From the NCBI RefSeq assembly GCF_040801785.1, contig NZ_CP161805.1, positions 3,782,001-3,846,000 of the forward strand: 64,000 bases of DNA, given 5' to 3'. Positions 54,496 to 62,915 of this stretch are shown here, one piece after another. This DNA comes from Sulfitobacter sp. LCG007. Lineage in GTDB: Bacteria > Pseudomonadota > Alphaproteobacteria > Rhodobacterales > Rhodobacteraceae. The number at the start of each line of letters is the position of its first letter. Positions within the stretch are counted from its first letter, which is position 1. The notes below the pieces were generated by a model, which was not told where the DNA came from, ran no database searches, and saw only the letters and a list, made by a program, of their open reading frames with translations. The translations under genes were made by a program, and so were the position numbers.

Positions 54496-55763
54496 GGCTT
54501 GTCAACGTAAAGGGTATGCATACACGGGGCGTCGAATCCGGTCAGCCACATGTCGCGAACGATAACCAGCTTAAGCGGATCTGACGTGTCCTTGTAGCGA
54601 CGGCGCAAAGCTTCCTGACGGACCTTGCTACGGATATGGGGCTGGAAGTGGGTGGGATCGGTTGCATCGCCTGTCATGACGACCTTCACGGCGCCTGTGT
54701 CATCCGTCTCTGAATGCCAGTCGGGGCGTGCTTCCACGATGCGGCTGTAGACCTCCGCGCAGATGCGCCGGCTCATGCACACGATCATCGCCTTGCCATC
54801 GATCGCTTCCAGTCGGGCGTCGAAATGCTCGAGGATATCTGCGACTACGGCATCGAGCCTTTTGTCCGCTCCAACCAAGGCTTCGACACGCGACCATCTG
54901 CGCGCGACAGCGCCGACTTCCTCGTCATCGAGGTTCTCGACCGCTTCGTCGAAATCTTCATCCAGGACCACCTGCGCGTCGGCATCAAGTTCGATCCTGG
55001 CGACTCGCCCCTCATAGTAGATCGGCACCATTGCGCCGTCCTCGACGGCCTGGGCGATATCGTAGACGTCAATGTAATCACCGAAGACCGATCTGGTGTT
55101 GGCCCCTACGAGTTCGACGGGCGTCCCGGTAAAGGCGACATATGTCGCCTTTGGAAGAGCGCTACGCAGGTGGTGAGCCAGTCCGCGGCGAACATGACCG
55201 GATGTTGCGTCGATCTTCGCTTCGAACCCGTATTGGGTGCGATGTGCTTCGTCGACCATGATGATGACGTTTGTTCTGTCTGTCAGTAGGGGAAAATCCT
55301 CACCGCGTTCCGGCCGGAACTTCTGGATGGTGGAGAAGACAACCCCGCCCACTTGCCGCGAAAGGAGCCGCTGAAGTTCCTCGATACTTTCTGCCTGCGA
55401 AGGCTCCTCACCGAGAAGATCTCGACACCGCCCAAAGGTGGCGAATAATTGGTTGTCGAGATCATTCCGGTCCGTGAGCACCACGATCGTGGGATTTTCC
55501 AGGTCTGGGCTGCGCATCAGCCTGCCCGCAAGAAATGCCATCAGCAGAGATTTACCTGATCCCTGAATGTGCCAGATCACACCGCCCTTGCCGTCATCGG
55601 CTCTGGCGGCGCCAATCGATGCCATCGCCTTTCGGACAGCGTAGAACTGGTGGTATCCGGCGGCCTTCTTGATCGATCCTCGCCCCTCATCCTCGAAGAC
55701 GACAAACCAACGGAGCATGTCGAGAAGTGTCTGCCGATTGAGGAGGCCCTCGGTGAGCGTTCC
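54492..55763 (-). pseudogene. Type I restriction endonuclease subunit HsdR, internal fragment
   Basis: About 424 codons of the HsdR motor region: [15 protein letters not shown] (Walker A), [30 protein letters not shown] (DEAH box), [12 protein letters not shown] and [23 protein letters not shown]. The N-terminal nuclease domain is missing at the IS5 boundary and the C-terminus stops exactly at DKPM, where the istB fragment begins. hsdM and hsdS are not in the window. It cannot make a working nuclease. Confidence 0.88.
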
Positions 55764-55765
55764 TA

Positions 55766-56597
55766 GGCTCAGGACTCATAACCAATAGATGACGGTTGCT
55801 GCGAGGACGATGGCAGACAGGAAGACCATCGGACACCTGTCGTATCGCGTGGCCACGCGTCGCCGATCCTTGAGCCTGCCGAACATGATCTCGATCCGGT
55901 TCCGGCGTTTGTAGCGGCGCTTGTCGTATTTCACCAACTTCTTGCGCTGCTTACGGCCGGGGATGCAGGCGCGTATCCCTTTGTCTTTCAATGCTTCTCT
56001 GAACCAGTCGGCATGATAACCGCGGTCCCCGAGCAACCAATCGACATCCGGCACGCTACTGAGAAGAGCTCTTGCGCCGATGTAATCGCTGACTTGTCCG
56101 GCGGTCAGGAAGAGGTTGAGCGGTCGGCCCTGGCTGTCGCAGATGGCGTGCAACTTGGTGTTCATGCCGCCCTTGGTTCGGCCAGTCAGGCGTCCACGCC
56201 CCCCTTTTTCACGCCCAAACTGGTCGCTGTCCGGCGGGCCTTCAGATACGTCGCGTCGATCATCACGGTCTTCTGTTCGCCGTGTTCGGTGGCCAGACCG
56301 GCCATCATCCGCGCGAAGATGCCTTTGTCGCCCCACCGTTTCCAACGGTTGTACAGGGTCTTGTGCGGCCCATAGGCGGTGGGGGCATCCCGCCAGCGCA
56401 AGCCATTTCGATTGATGAAGATAATCCCACTTAACACACGCTTGTCATCAACGCGGGGCTTGCCGTGGGACTTTGGGAAGAAGGGCTCCAGACGCGCCAT
56501 CTGCGCATCGGTCAGCCAGAAGAGATCAGACATGTTCACCGCTCGGTTTTCGAACCGTGAATCACGCTGCAAAGCGGAAATCAATGGGTCTTGACCC
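55766..56597. mobile_element. Complete IS5-family (IS427-type) insertion sequence, 832 bp
   Basis: The ends are GGCTCAGGACTCAT (55766-55779) and, on the other strand, GGGTCAAGACCCAT (56597-56584), an imperfect 14-bp inverted repeat with 11 matches. TA flanks both ends, as expected for this family. It encodes one DDE transposase split over two frames. Coding on the minus strand. Confidence 0.85.
55776..56533 (-). CDS. IS5-family DDE transposase (two frames joined by -1 frameshift)
   Basis: The first frame (56533 to 56186, 115 residues) starts MSDLFWLTDAQMARLEPFFP and carries the first catalytic Asp in VMIDATYLK; the second frame (ending 55776) has LLGDRGYHADWF (second Asp) and NRIEIMFGRLKDRRR (Glu). 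The frames overlap at an A5G6 run (56209-56199), a common -1 slippage site in this family. The stop codon of the second frame lies inside the left terminal repeat. No other damage is visible, so it may be active. Confidence 0.85.
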
Positions 56598-56691
56598 TAA
56601 TCTGATTCAATTTCCGTCACTTGCCACCGGACGACCTGTCGCCCCCCAACGCTTCGCGAATCGAAACAGTTGTGTGAAGGTAACCCGACAA

Positions 56692-56946
56692 TCAAAATTC
56701 GCCCGATGCGAGCATGGTCGCGAGCTTTCGAGCTTCCAAACATGCCAAAGACCGAAGCCGATGCCGGTAGTTCGGATGCGCGTTTGCGCGCGGCGCTCCA
56801 CCCCCAGCGCCGTGAAGGCGACAGACGTTCCAACCTCGCCTGGAAGGGCATTTGCACCGTTGTCCCGTTCTCTTGGCCTTTGCGCGGCACCTGGGCGTGT
56901 CTCGCAAACGCTGAGCGGGGTCTATGGGGTTACCGTCACTTGTCAT
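56692..56946 (-). CDS. HGGxPT-motif phage-type small protein
   Basis: An 84-residue protein with CRAKAKRTGQRCKCPSRRG, CRLHGAGGGAPRANAHPNY and RHRLRSLACLEARKL. The paired cysteines and HGGG-AP-N-N-xxHG pattern are typical of small proteins found in alphaproteobacterial prophages and genetic islands, often close to terminase genes; their function is unknown. GGGAGGG lies 6 nt before the ATG. It overlaps the stop of the truncated gene upstream by ATGA. Confidence 0.65.
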   Translation of the reverse strand: MTSDGNPIDPAQRLRDTPRCRAKAKRTGQRCKCPSRRGWNVCRLHGAGGGAPRANAHPNYRHRLRSLACLEARKLATMLASGEF

Positions 56947-57113
56947 TCCCAACCCTCCCCCCCGTGTGTCACGGCCCCCACGATAGCCTGCCCGCCATTC
57001 GACACGTTGACGTGCTGAACCGTCACGGTCTGCTTGCCGCCGTTTGGATGCTGGCGAAGGGCCTCCATCTGCATGGAATAGGCGCGGGCCAGCTTGGTGT
57101 AGCCTCTTCGACT
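56943..57113 (-). pseudogene. C-terminal remnant of a phage-type hypothetical gene coupled to the HGGxPT gene
   Basis: The frame reads LARAYSMQMEALRQHPNGG, then VTVQHVNVSNGGQAIVGAV and ends EGWE, with its TGA overlapping the next ATG. Such a segment with VQHVxVxxGGQAIVG is common in hypothetical proteins directly ahead of HGGxPT genes. A stop codon at about 57114 closes the frame upstream and no start or ribosome site is present, so the N-terminus has been lost. Confidence 0.6.
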
Positions 57114-57372
57114 GATGAATATTCTTCAAAGTCCTTGATTGGTGTAGTGTCCATGCACGCCAATGACTAAACGAGGGATCCTATTGCTTTCAAAGGTAAG
57201 TGATCCGCAGAAGGGTGAATCTCCAAAAGGTAACACAGAAAGTTGCACACTCAAAGCGGGTCATTGATTAAGTGCATTGTTTCCAATATCTTAAGATCTC
57301 ATATCATCGGCAAACTCACCTCTCTTGGGCACCATCTCCTTCCCGTCCATGCGACGCTCTGACGACGACCCC
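57114..57372. other. AT-rich non-coding stretch at the right end of the island
   Basis: About 260 bp without a credible gene, distinctly AT-richer than its surroundings. Its right part holds the second copy of the tRNA-Leu 3' end (57321-57335), 38 bp from the cysG stop codon. Nothing else is recognised. Confidence 0.6.
57321..57335 (+). repeat. Putative attR: copy of tRNA-Leu 3' end
   Basis: TCTCTTGGGCACCAT, 14/15 identical and in direct orientation to the tRNA 3' end at 53200-53214. It lies at the transition from AT-rich accessory DNA to the GC-rich cysG gene, as expected for the distal end of an integrated element. Confidence 0.65.
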
Positions 57373-58752
57373 TCATGCGGCGGCGGCATGGGCGGCGGCT
57401 CGGGTCAATGACTTGGGATAGCGGATGAAAAGCACGGCGGGGCTGCTGATCCCCTCGCTTCGGATCGTCGAGGGCAGATCCGCGAGTGTCGTCGCGGCGC
57501 GGCGCTCGTGTCGGGTGCTGACCGAACCGACGATATCCACGGGGCAGCAGGATGGCGCTCCGGCGGCCATGAGATCCCGGCTGACATCCTCCGCGCGTTC
57601 CACCGACATGTAGAAGGCCATCGACGTGCCGGGCCTGACCAGTTGCGCGCGTTCCGGCCCGGTGTCTCCCGTACGGCAGGTTCCGGTCGTTATCACGAAG
57701 GTATCCGTCTCGCCGCGCTCGGTCAGCGGTTGCCTGAGACTGGCTGCGACAGCGGAAGCCGCCGTTATGCCAGGCACGATCTCGATGTCGATGCCTGCCG
57801 CCTCGGCGGCATCCAACTCTTCCCGGGCGCGGCCGAAGATCGACGGATCGCCCGACTTGAGACGCACCACGCGTCTGCCCTTCGCCGCTTCGGCAACGAT
57901 CAGCCTGTCGATCTGTTCCTGAGGCCAGGCACAGGCGCCGACCTCCTTGCCGACATAGACGCGTTCGGCATCCCGGCGGGCAAGCTCGAGCACGTCGGGA
58001 TCGACGAGGCGGTCGTAGAAGATCACATCGGCCTGCTGCAGACGCTGGACCGCGCGCAGGGTCAGCAGGTCGGCGGCACCCGGGCCGGCACCGACAAGCG
58101 CGATGTGACCCTTCGGGTCCGTCGCGCCGCCCGTTTCAATCGCCTCCTTCAGAAGCATCGCCGCCGCGCGCTCGCGCCCGTCCAGATGGGCCCGCCAGGC
58201 ATCCCCGGAGAAGGCGCGCTCCCAGAACGCCCGGCGCGCGGGCGGGGCGATGCGCTCGGCGACCGCCTGCCTGAGATGGCCACAGAGCGCGGCAAAAGAC
58301 CCCAGCCTTGGCGGCAGCATCGTCTCGATATCGGCCTTGATCGAGCGGCCCAGCACAGGGGCGGCGCCTTCGGTGCCGATCGCGACCACCACCGGATCCC
58401 TGTCGACGATGGAGGGCGTGAAGGCATCGCAGAGCTCCGGGCGGTCGATCACGTTGACGACCGCGCCTGCCGCCCGCGCCATCCCGGCGATCTGCGCGTC
58501 GCGACTTTCGTCTCCCGTGGCGATGAAGACGAGCGCCGCATTCTCGAAGGTGTCCGGCCGGAGCCTTGGGTGATGCGTTGCTTTTCCCGCCGCGACGACG
58601 CCGGCCAGTTCGGGATCGAGCGTTTCGCACAGCACGACGATCTCCGCCTCGGTCTTCAGGACAAGCCGGGCCTTGCGCGCCGCCTCCTCGCCGCCGCCGC
58701 AGATCACGACACGTCTGCCGGTCATTCGGAGGAACATCGGAAAGTTCTTCAT
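57373..58752 (-). CDS. cysG: Siroheme synthase (CysG)
   Basis: A 459-residue trifunctional enzyme: N-terminal NAD-dependent precorrin-2 dehydrogenase/ferrochelatase (VVICGGGEEAARKARLVL) and C-terminal uroporphyrinogen-III methyltransferase (ALVGAGPGAADLLTL, YDRLVDPDVL, RLKSGDPSIFGRAREE, PGITAASAVAA). The segment VAIGTEGAAPVL replaces the VSSGGTSPVL of enteric CysG, so the regulatory Ser of the latter is not present. Siroheme serves sulfite and nitrite reductases. ATG 58752. The leader upstream carries a terminator and a short ORF. cysI/cysH are not adjacent. Confidence 0.95.
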   Translation of the reverse strand: MKNFPMFLRMTGRRVVICGGGEEAARKARLVLKTEAEIVVLCETLDPELAGVVAAGKATHHPRLRPDTFENAALVFIATGDESRDAQIAGMARAAGAVVNVIDRPELCDAFTPSIVDRDPVVVAIGTEGAAPVLGRSIKADIETMLPPRLGSFAALCGHLRQAVAERIAPPARRAFWERAFSGDAWRAHLDGRERAAAMLLKEAIETGGATDPKGHIALVGAGPGAADLLTLRAVQRLQQADVIFYDRLVDPDVLELARRDAERVYVGKEVGACAWPQEQIDRLIVAEAAKGRRVVRLKSGDPSIFGRAREELDAAEAAGIDIEIVPGITAASAVAASLRQPLTERGETDTFVITTGTCRTGDTGPERAQLVRPGTSMAFYMSVERAEDVSRDLMAAGAPSCCPVDIVGSVSTRHERRAATTLADLPSTIRSEGISSPAVLFIRYPKSLTRAAAHAAAA

Positions 58753-58770
58753 TCTGTCGCTCTCCAGCAC

Positions 58771-58825
58771 AAAAAAAGGCCGCCGAACCGCCCACGTCAC
58801 GACGTGGAACGAATCGAGCAGCCTT
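58771..58825 (-). promoter_or_regulatory. Intrinsic terminator/attenuator in the cysG leader
   Basis: On the minus strand AAGGCTGCT(C)GA...TCG pairs with CGG...TCGGCGGCCTT (nine consecutive base pairs counting G-T, a one-base bulge, then more pairs), enclosing the perfect dyad CCACGTCACGACGTGG seen at 58792-58807, and is followed directly by seven T (58777-58771). It lies 18 nt before the cysG ATG and after its promoter, so it would abort transcription unless prevented from folding. The 5' arm is inside a short reading frame. Confidence 0.65.
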
Positions 58826-58862
58826 GCTCTTCAATCCGAATTCGAGGATCTGGCGGCATCAT
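58797..58862 (-). CDS. Putative 21-residue leader peptide of cysG
   Basis: Starting ATGATG (58862/58859), the frame encodes MMPPDPRIRIEEQ, then Gly-Cys-Ser-Ile-Arg-Ser-Thr-Ser and TGA at 58799-58797. The codons for Gly-Cys-Ser-Ile form the 5' arm of the terminator and the stop lies in its loop, the geometry of a translation-controlled attenuator. No strong ribosome site is seen, but the promoter puts the transcript start only a few bases upstream, so translation may be nearly leaderless. Existence is inferred. Confidence 0.45.
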   Translation of the reverse strand: MMPPDPRIRIEEQGCSIRSTS

Positions 58863-58875
58863 TGCCGTCGGATTT

Positions 58876-58904
58876 TTCGTATGCAGGGACCCGACCCAAG
58901 TCAA
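58876..58904 (-). promoter_or_regulatory. Candidate promoter of the cysG leader
   Basis: TTGACT (58904-58899) and TACGAA (58881-58876) are 17 bp apart on the minus strand. Transcription would start near 58869, about 7 nt before the leader ATG. Confidence 0.6.
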
Positions 58905-59050
58905 ACGAAAGGTGCCGCGAAGCGATGGCCGCGCCGGAGGATCGCCGCGGAATGCCAATATTTGGGCAGACGTCGTGTGAGACACCGGTGCGTCTGGCGT
59001 TTCGCGCCCGGAACGCGACAGGAAGCGGGGCCCCGAAATCGGCGGCAGGC

Positions 59051-60055
59051 TTACTGCCAGAATGCCGCGATGTAGGACTGCCGGGCGCTCCCTCCCGCTG
59101 TCTTCCAGGCCTTGCGCACCCGTTCGGCCTGACGGCGCTCGCCGGCGAACCACGCATGACGGTCGGTGCGGATGACATCGCAGGCCGCGCTCGCCATCCG
59201 ATCGCGCTTCCCCTGATGGCGCATCAGCGTGACACCGTCGTGCGGGGGGAAGGGATAGCGCGCGGCGGCGTCGGTGGAGGGATAGAGATGTACGGTGCCG
59301 GACAGATCCGGGCAGGCGGCGAGGATGCGGGCGATGGCGGGGAAGGCCGTGTCGTCCGCATGGGCGATGATCGCGCCCTCGATCTCGCAACCCCCTCCGC
59401 CGGGTCCGACCACGACCACCTGGCTGCCGACGGGCGCGCCGTCGGCCCAGGCCGTGGCACGGCCCCCCTCATGACGAAAGATGTCGAAAACCAGCCTGTC
59501 TCCCTCTGCCTCGAGCGCCGTGTAGACGGGCAGGTGCAGCGCGTCCTCGCCTTTCGGCCAGACCGTCGCGCCGTTGCTGCCGACCGTGGGCCAGACCGGG
59601 GTCCGTCCTTCCGGCGGAAGGCCGAGACGGAAATGGATCGCCGTATTGGAAAACCGGGACACGTCCCCGCGCAGCGCGATGCGGGTGAAGCCGCAATCCA
59701 GCCGTTCGACGCTCTCGACCCGCATGACGCGCGCGTTGGCGGGCAGCGCGCCCGCAGCGTCCTGCCCGCTCCAGCGCAGCGCCAGGGCCGCCTCGGGCGC
59801 GCGCGCCGCCACATGCGCCACAACGCCGTCCCTCATCGTCTGAAGCAGATCGGCGCGCTCGGCGCTCACCTGAGCCATGCAGCCGCTGTCGTGACGGGTG
59901 AACTCGACGCAACCTTCGGTCCATCGAACGCACGCACCGTCCGCCCCGTCCCGAAGGAGCTCGAGCCCGTAGGTCCTGGCCTCGGCGAGAACGGCGTCGC
60001 GGAGCGTGTCGAAGTCGACATTCCGCAACAGGGCGGTATCGTTCAGTCGAGCCAT
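59051..60055 (-). CDS. DUF2218-SIP siderophore-interacting flavoprotein
   Basis: A 334-residue protein with two parts: an N-terminal DUF2218-like domain (about 1-95) and a siderophore-interacting FAD-binding domain (HFRLGLPPEGRTP and a C-terminal SIP region with AGERRQAERVRKAW). SIP proteins reduce ferric siderophores to release iron in the cytoplasm. It follows the ATPase gene by 60 bp on the same strand and is the last gene of the uptake operon. Confidence 0.87.
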   Translation of the reverse strand: MARLNDTALLRNVDFDTLRDAVLAEARTYGLELLRDGADGACVRWTEGCVEFTRHDSGCMAQVSAERADLLQTMRDGVVAHVAARAPEAALALRWSGQDAAGALPANARVMRVESVERLDCGFTRIALRGDVSRFSNTAIHFRLGLPPEGRTPVWPTVGSNGATVWPKGEDALHLPVYTALEAEGDRLVFDIFRHEGGRATAWADGAPVGSQVVVVGPGGGGCEIEGAIIAHADDTAFPAIARILAACPDLSGTVHLYPSTDAAARYPFPPHDGVTLMRHQGKRDRMASAACDVIRTDRHAWFAGERRQAERVRKAWKTAGGSARQSYIAAFWQ

Positions 60056-60115
60056 GATGGGCACCTTTCGGAACATGTGCGGATGGCGGAGGGGGCGCGA
60101 GGATGCATCGACGGG

Positions 60116-60925
60116 CTACCTTGCCGCCTCGTGGCCGTGACGGCCCACGGGGACGACCATCGGCTTGCCCGTCACAGGATCGTCCGCGATCCGGGCTGTC
60201 AGGCCGAAGACCTCCTGCAGCATCGCTTCGGTCAGGACCGCGCGCGGCGGGCCGGACACATGGACGCGCCCACGCGCCACGGCGACAAGCAGATCGGCGT
60301 AGCGCGCGGCGAGATTGAGGTCGTGCAGCACCATGACGATCGTGGTCCGTCGCTGGCGGTTCAGGTCGGTGAGCAGATCAAGCACCTCGATCTGATGGCA
60401 GATGTCGAGATATGTGGTGGGCTCGTCCAGCAAGAGCACGTCGGTGCGCTGCGCAAGGGACATGGCGATCCACACCCGCTGGCGCTGCCCGCCAGAAAGG
60501 TCCTCGACAAGGCGGTCGGCCAGCGCCTCGGTCTCGGTCAGGGCCAGCGCCTCGGCCACGGCGCGCTCGTCGTCGCGGGACCAGAGCCCGAAGAGGCCCT
60601 GATGCGGATGACGCCCCCGTGACACCAGTTCCAGCACGGTGATTCCCTCGGGCGCGATGGGGCTTTGCGGCAGAATGCCGAGCCTGCGCGCGAGCTGGCG
60701 GGGCGGGATGGCGTGGATGTCGGCCCCGTCCAGCAGGACCTTACCGGCGCGCGGCCTGAGAAGGCGCGACAACGCCCTGAGCAGGGTGGACTTGCCGCAG
60801 GCGTTCGCGCCAACGATGGCGGTGACATGGCCGAGGGGAATTTTCAGGTCGAGATGGCGCAGCACCGCCGTCTCGCCATAGCCCGCTTCCAGACTGTCGA
60901 TGTCGAGTGCGGTCGGGGTGATCAC
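60116..60925 (-). CDS. ABC transporter ATP-binding protein, iron-siderophore type
   Basis: A 269-residue ATPase of the FepC/FhuC family. Walker A is GANACGKSTLLRAL, the signature LSGGQRQRVWIAMSLAQ, Walker B LLLDEPTTYLDI, and the switch His is in VLHDLNLAARYAD. The ACGKST form of Walker A (GANACGKST) is frequent in this subfamily. GTG 60925 overlaps the permease stop (GTGA). It powers uptake through the two permeases upstream. Confidence 0.93.
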   Translation of the reverse strand: MITPTALDIDSLEAGYGETAVLRHLDLKIPLGHVTAIVGANACGKSTLLRALSRLLRPRAGKVLLDGADIHAIPPRQLARRLGILPQSPIAPEGITVLELVSRGRHPHQGLFGLWSRDDERAVAEALALTETEALADRLVEDLSGGQRQRVWIAMSLAQRTDVLLLDEPTTYLDICHQIEVLDLLTDLNRQRRTTIVMVLHDLNLAARYADLLVAVARGRVHVSGPPRAVLTEAMLQEVFGLTARIADDPVTGKPMVVPVGRHGHEAAR

Positions 60926-61932
60926 ATGGCACCTCCTGCCCGGTTGTCCCGGATGATGAGCAGTACCAGATAAGGTGCGCCGAGCACGCCGGTCACGATG
61001 CCGACAGGGTAGCGCGCCGGCAGCAGGACCTGGCCGGCGAAATCCGCAAGCAGCACTAGCGCGGCGCCGGTAAGGCCCGCCGGGATCAGCAGCGAGCCGT
61101 CGCGCCGAAGCAGGCGGGCCGAGATCGGGCCGGACAGGAACGCGACGAAGGCGATCGGACCGGCGGCCGCCGTGGCGAATGCCACAAGCGTGACCGCGGC
61201 GCAGACCGTGACGAGACGCGTGCGATCCACCCGGACTCCCAGTCCCGCCGCCAGATCCTCGCCCATCCGGAGGGTTTCGAGATCACGGCGGACGGCCAGA
61301 AGGCATCCGCCGCAGAGGACGAGGGCCATCGCCAGCGGCCCCGCCTCCGTCAGCCGCGCGCCGTTGAGCGATCCGGTCATCCATCGCAGGGCTTCCTGCA
61401 ACGTCCAGCTTGGCGCCTGGGTCAGCAGATAGGCCGTGACGCTTTGGAGCAAGGCCGCGACGCCGATGCCCACGAGGATCAGGCGCGCGCCCGCGACACC
61501 CCCGCTCCAGGCCAGCGCGTAGATAAGCAGCGCCACACCAAGTCCCGCCGCCACGGCCACAAGCGACACGGTTGCGCCGGAAAGCCCGAGCACCACGATG
61601 CAGAACACCGCCGCTGCCGACGCGCCGGAACTGATGCCGATGATGTCCGGGCTGGCGAGCGGGTTGCGCAGCAGCGTCTGGAACGCCACGCCGCCCATGC
61701 CGAAACACATGCCTGCCAGTGCTCCCATGACCGCGCGTGGCAGGCGCAGAACGCTGATCGTGAAATCCTGCGACGCGCCGGACAGTGCGGAAAACACGTC
61801 CGAAAGGGGTGTGACGCTCTGCCCGACGCTCAGCGTCAGGAGCGCGGCGCCGATCGCGAGACCCGCAAGCAGGGCAAGTCCGAGGATGCGCGCGCGGGCA
61901 TGCCTGAGCCGCAGGATGGCAACGGCGGTCAC
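60922..61932 (-). CDS. Iron-siderophore ABC transporter permease (FecD/FepG-like)
   Basis: A 336-residue BtuC-fold permease with about nine to ten helices and family motifs RLPRAVMGALAGMCFGMGGVAFQTLLRNPLASPDIIGISSGA near the N-terminus and GPIAFVAFLSGPISARLL in the second half. GTG 61932 overlaps the preceding permease stop by 4 nt. It pairs with the other permease to form a heterodimeric channel. Confidence 0.92.
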   Translation of the reverse strand: MTAVAILRLRHARARILGLALLAGLAIGAALLTLSVGQSVTPLSDVFSALSGASQDFTISVLRLPRAVMGALAGMCFGMGGVAFQTLLRNPLASPDIIGISSGASAAAVFCIVVLGLSGATVSLVAVAAGLGVALLIYALAWSGGVAGARLILVGIGVAALLQSVTAYLLTQAPSWTLQEALRWMTGSLNGARLTEAGPLAMALVLCGGCLLAVRRDLETLRMGEDLAAGLGVRVDRTRLVTVCAAVTLVAFATAAAGPIAFVAFLSGPISARLLRRDGSLLIPAGLTGAALVLLADFAGQVLLPARYPVGIVTGVLGAPYLVLLIIRDNRAGGAM

Positions 61933-62912
61933 AGGGCGGCCACCCGGCGGCGGCGCACGATCCAGATGAAGACCGGAGCCCCTACAAAGGCGGTGACGAT
62001 ACCCACGTCGAGCTCGGCCGGCCGGGCCACGATGCGCCCGGCCACATCCGCGAGCAGCATCAGGATCGCCCCGAGAAGGGCCGAGGCGGGCAGGATCAGG
62101 CGGTAGTCGACACCGAACAAAAGCCGGGCGAGATGCGGCACCACCAGGCCGACGAAGCCGATGGGCCCGCAGACCGCCGTGGCCGCGCCGCACAGCGTGA
62201 CCGCCCCCAGCGCCGCCATCGCCCGGGCACGCCAGACGGTTTCGCCCAGACTTGTCGCGCTTTCCTCTCCCAGCGCAAGCAGGTTGAGCTTCTGCGCCGA
62301 GAGGAGGGACAGCAGCAGACCGAAGGCGACAAAGGGCAAGGCCGGGCCGATCCGGTCCCAGGTCGCGCCCCCGACCCCGCCGACAAGCCAGCTTTGCACC
62401 AGCCCGCCGATATCCGCACGCGGCAGCACGACGGCGGTGGTGAGCGAGGCCAGCGCGGCCGACATCGCCGCGCCGGCCAGAGCGAGCTTCAGCGGGCTTG
62501 CGCCGCCCGCCCCTAGCGACGCGATCGCCCAGACCGCGACCGCCGCAACGCCCGCGCCAGTGGTTGCGACGAGGATATAGGCCTGCACGCTTTCAAGCCC
62601 CACTGTCGCCAGACCCAGGACCACGGCCAGCGCCGCGCCCGCGTTGACTCCGAGGATGCCGGGATCCGCCAGCGGGTTTCGCGTAAGCCCCTGCATGACG
62701 GCCCCCGCAAGTCCCAGCGCCGCGCCCGCCATCGCCGCGAGCGCCGTGCGCGGAATGCGGCTGGCCACTGCGGCCTGTCCCATGGTCTCGGCATGGCCTG
62801 CCAGCGCGCCGCGCAATTCGGCCCAGCCCGTGACACGCGCGCCGAAGGCCAGCGACAGCATTACAGCCAGAAACAGCAGCCCTAGAAGAAGGGCAGGCGC
62901 GGTGGTCCGCAC
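61929..62912 (-). CDS. Iron-siderophore ABC transporter permease (FecC/FepD-like)
   Basis: A 327-residue BtuC-fold permease. Typical motifs: RIPRTALAAMAGAALGLAGAVMQGLTRNPLADPGILGVNAGAAL and GPIGFVGLVVPHLARLLFG. The start is GTG 62912, 3 bp after the binding-protein stop. Both permeases are of similar length and probably arose by an ancient duplication shared across the family. Confidence 0.92.
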   Translation of the reverse strand: MRTTAPALLLGLLFLAVMLSLAFGARVTGWAELRGALAGHAETMGQAAVASRIPRTALAAMAGAALGLAGAVMQGLTRNPLADPGILGVNAGAALAVVLGLATVGLESVQAYILVATTGAGVAAVAVWAIASLGAGGASPLKLALAGAAMSAALASLTTAVVLPRADIGGLVQSWLVGGVGGATWDRIGPALPFVAFGLLLSLLSAQKLNLLALGEESATSLGETVWRARAMAALGAVTLCGAATAVCGPIGFVGLVVPHLARLLFGVDYRLILPASALLGAILMLLADVAGRIVARPAELDVGIVTAFVGAPVFIWIVRRRRVAAL

Positions 62913-62915
62913 GGT

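Noticed and set aside
54369-55718. Single 449-residue HsdR-like protein
   Set aside because: The last part after DKPM is istB sequence in the wrong frame, so the ORF is a chimera of two broken genes.
55764-56599. TA flanks as a proven target-site duplication inside hsdR
   Set aside because: The DNA on the far side is not HsdR and has an in-frame stop, so a simple insertion into an intact hsdR is not supported; TA is expected beside any copy of this IS.
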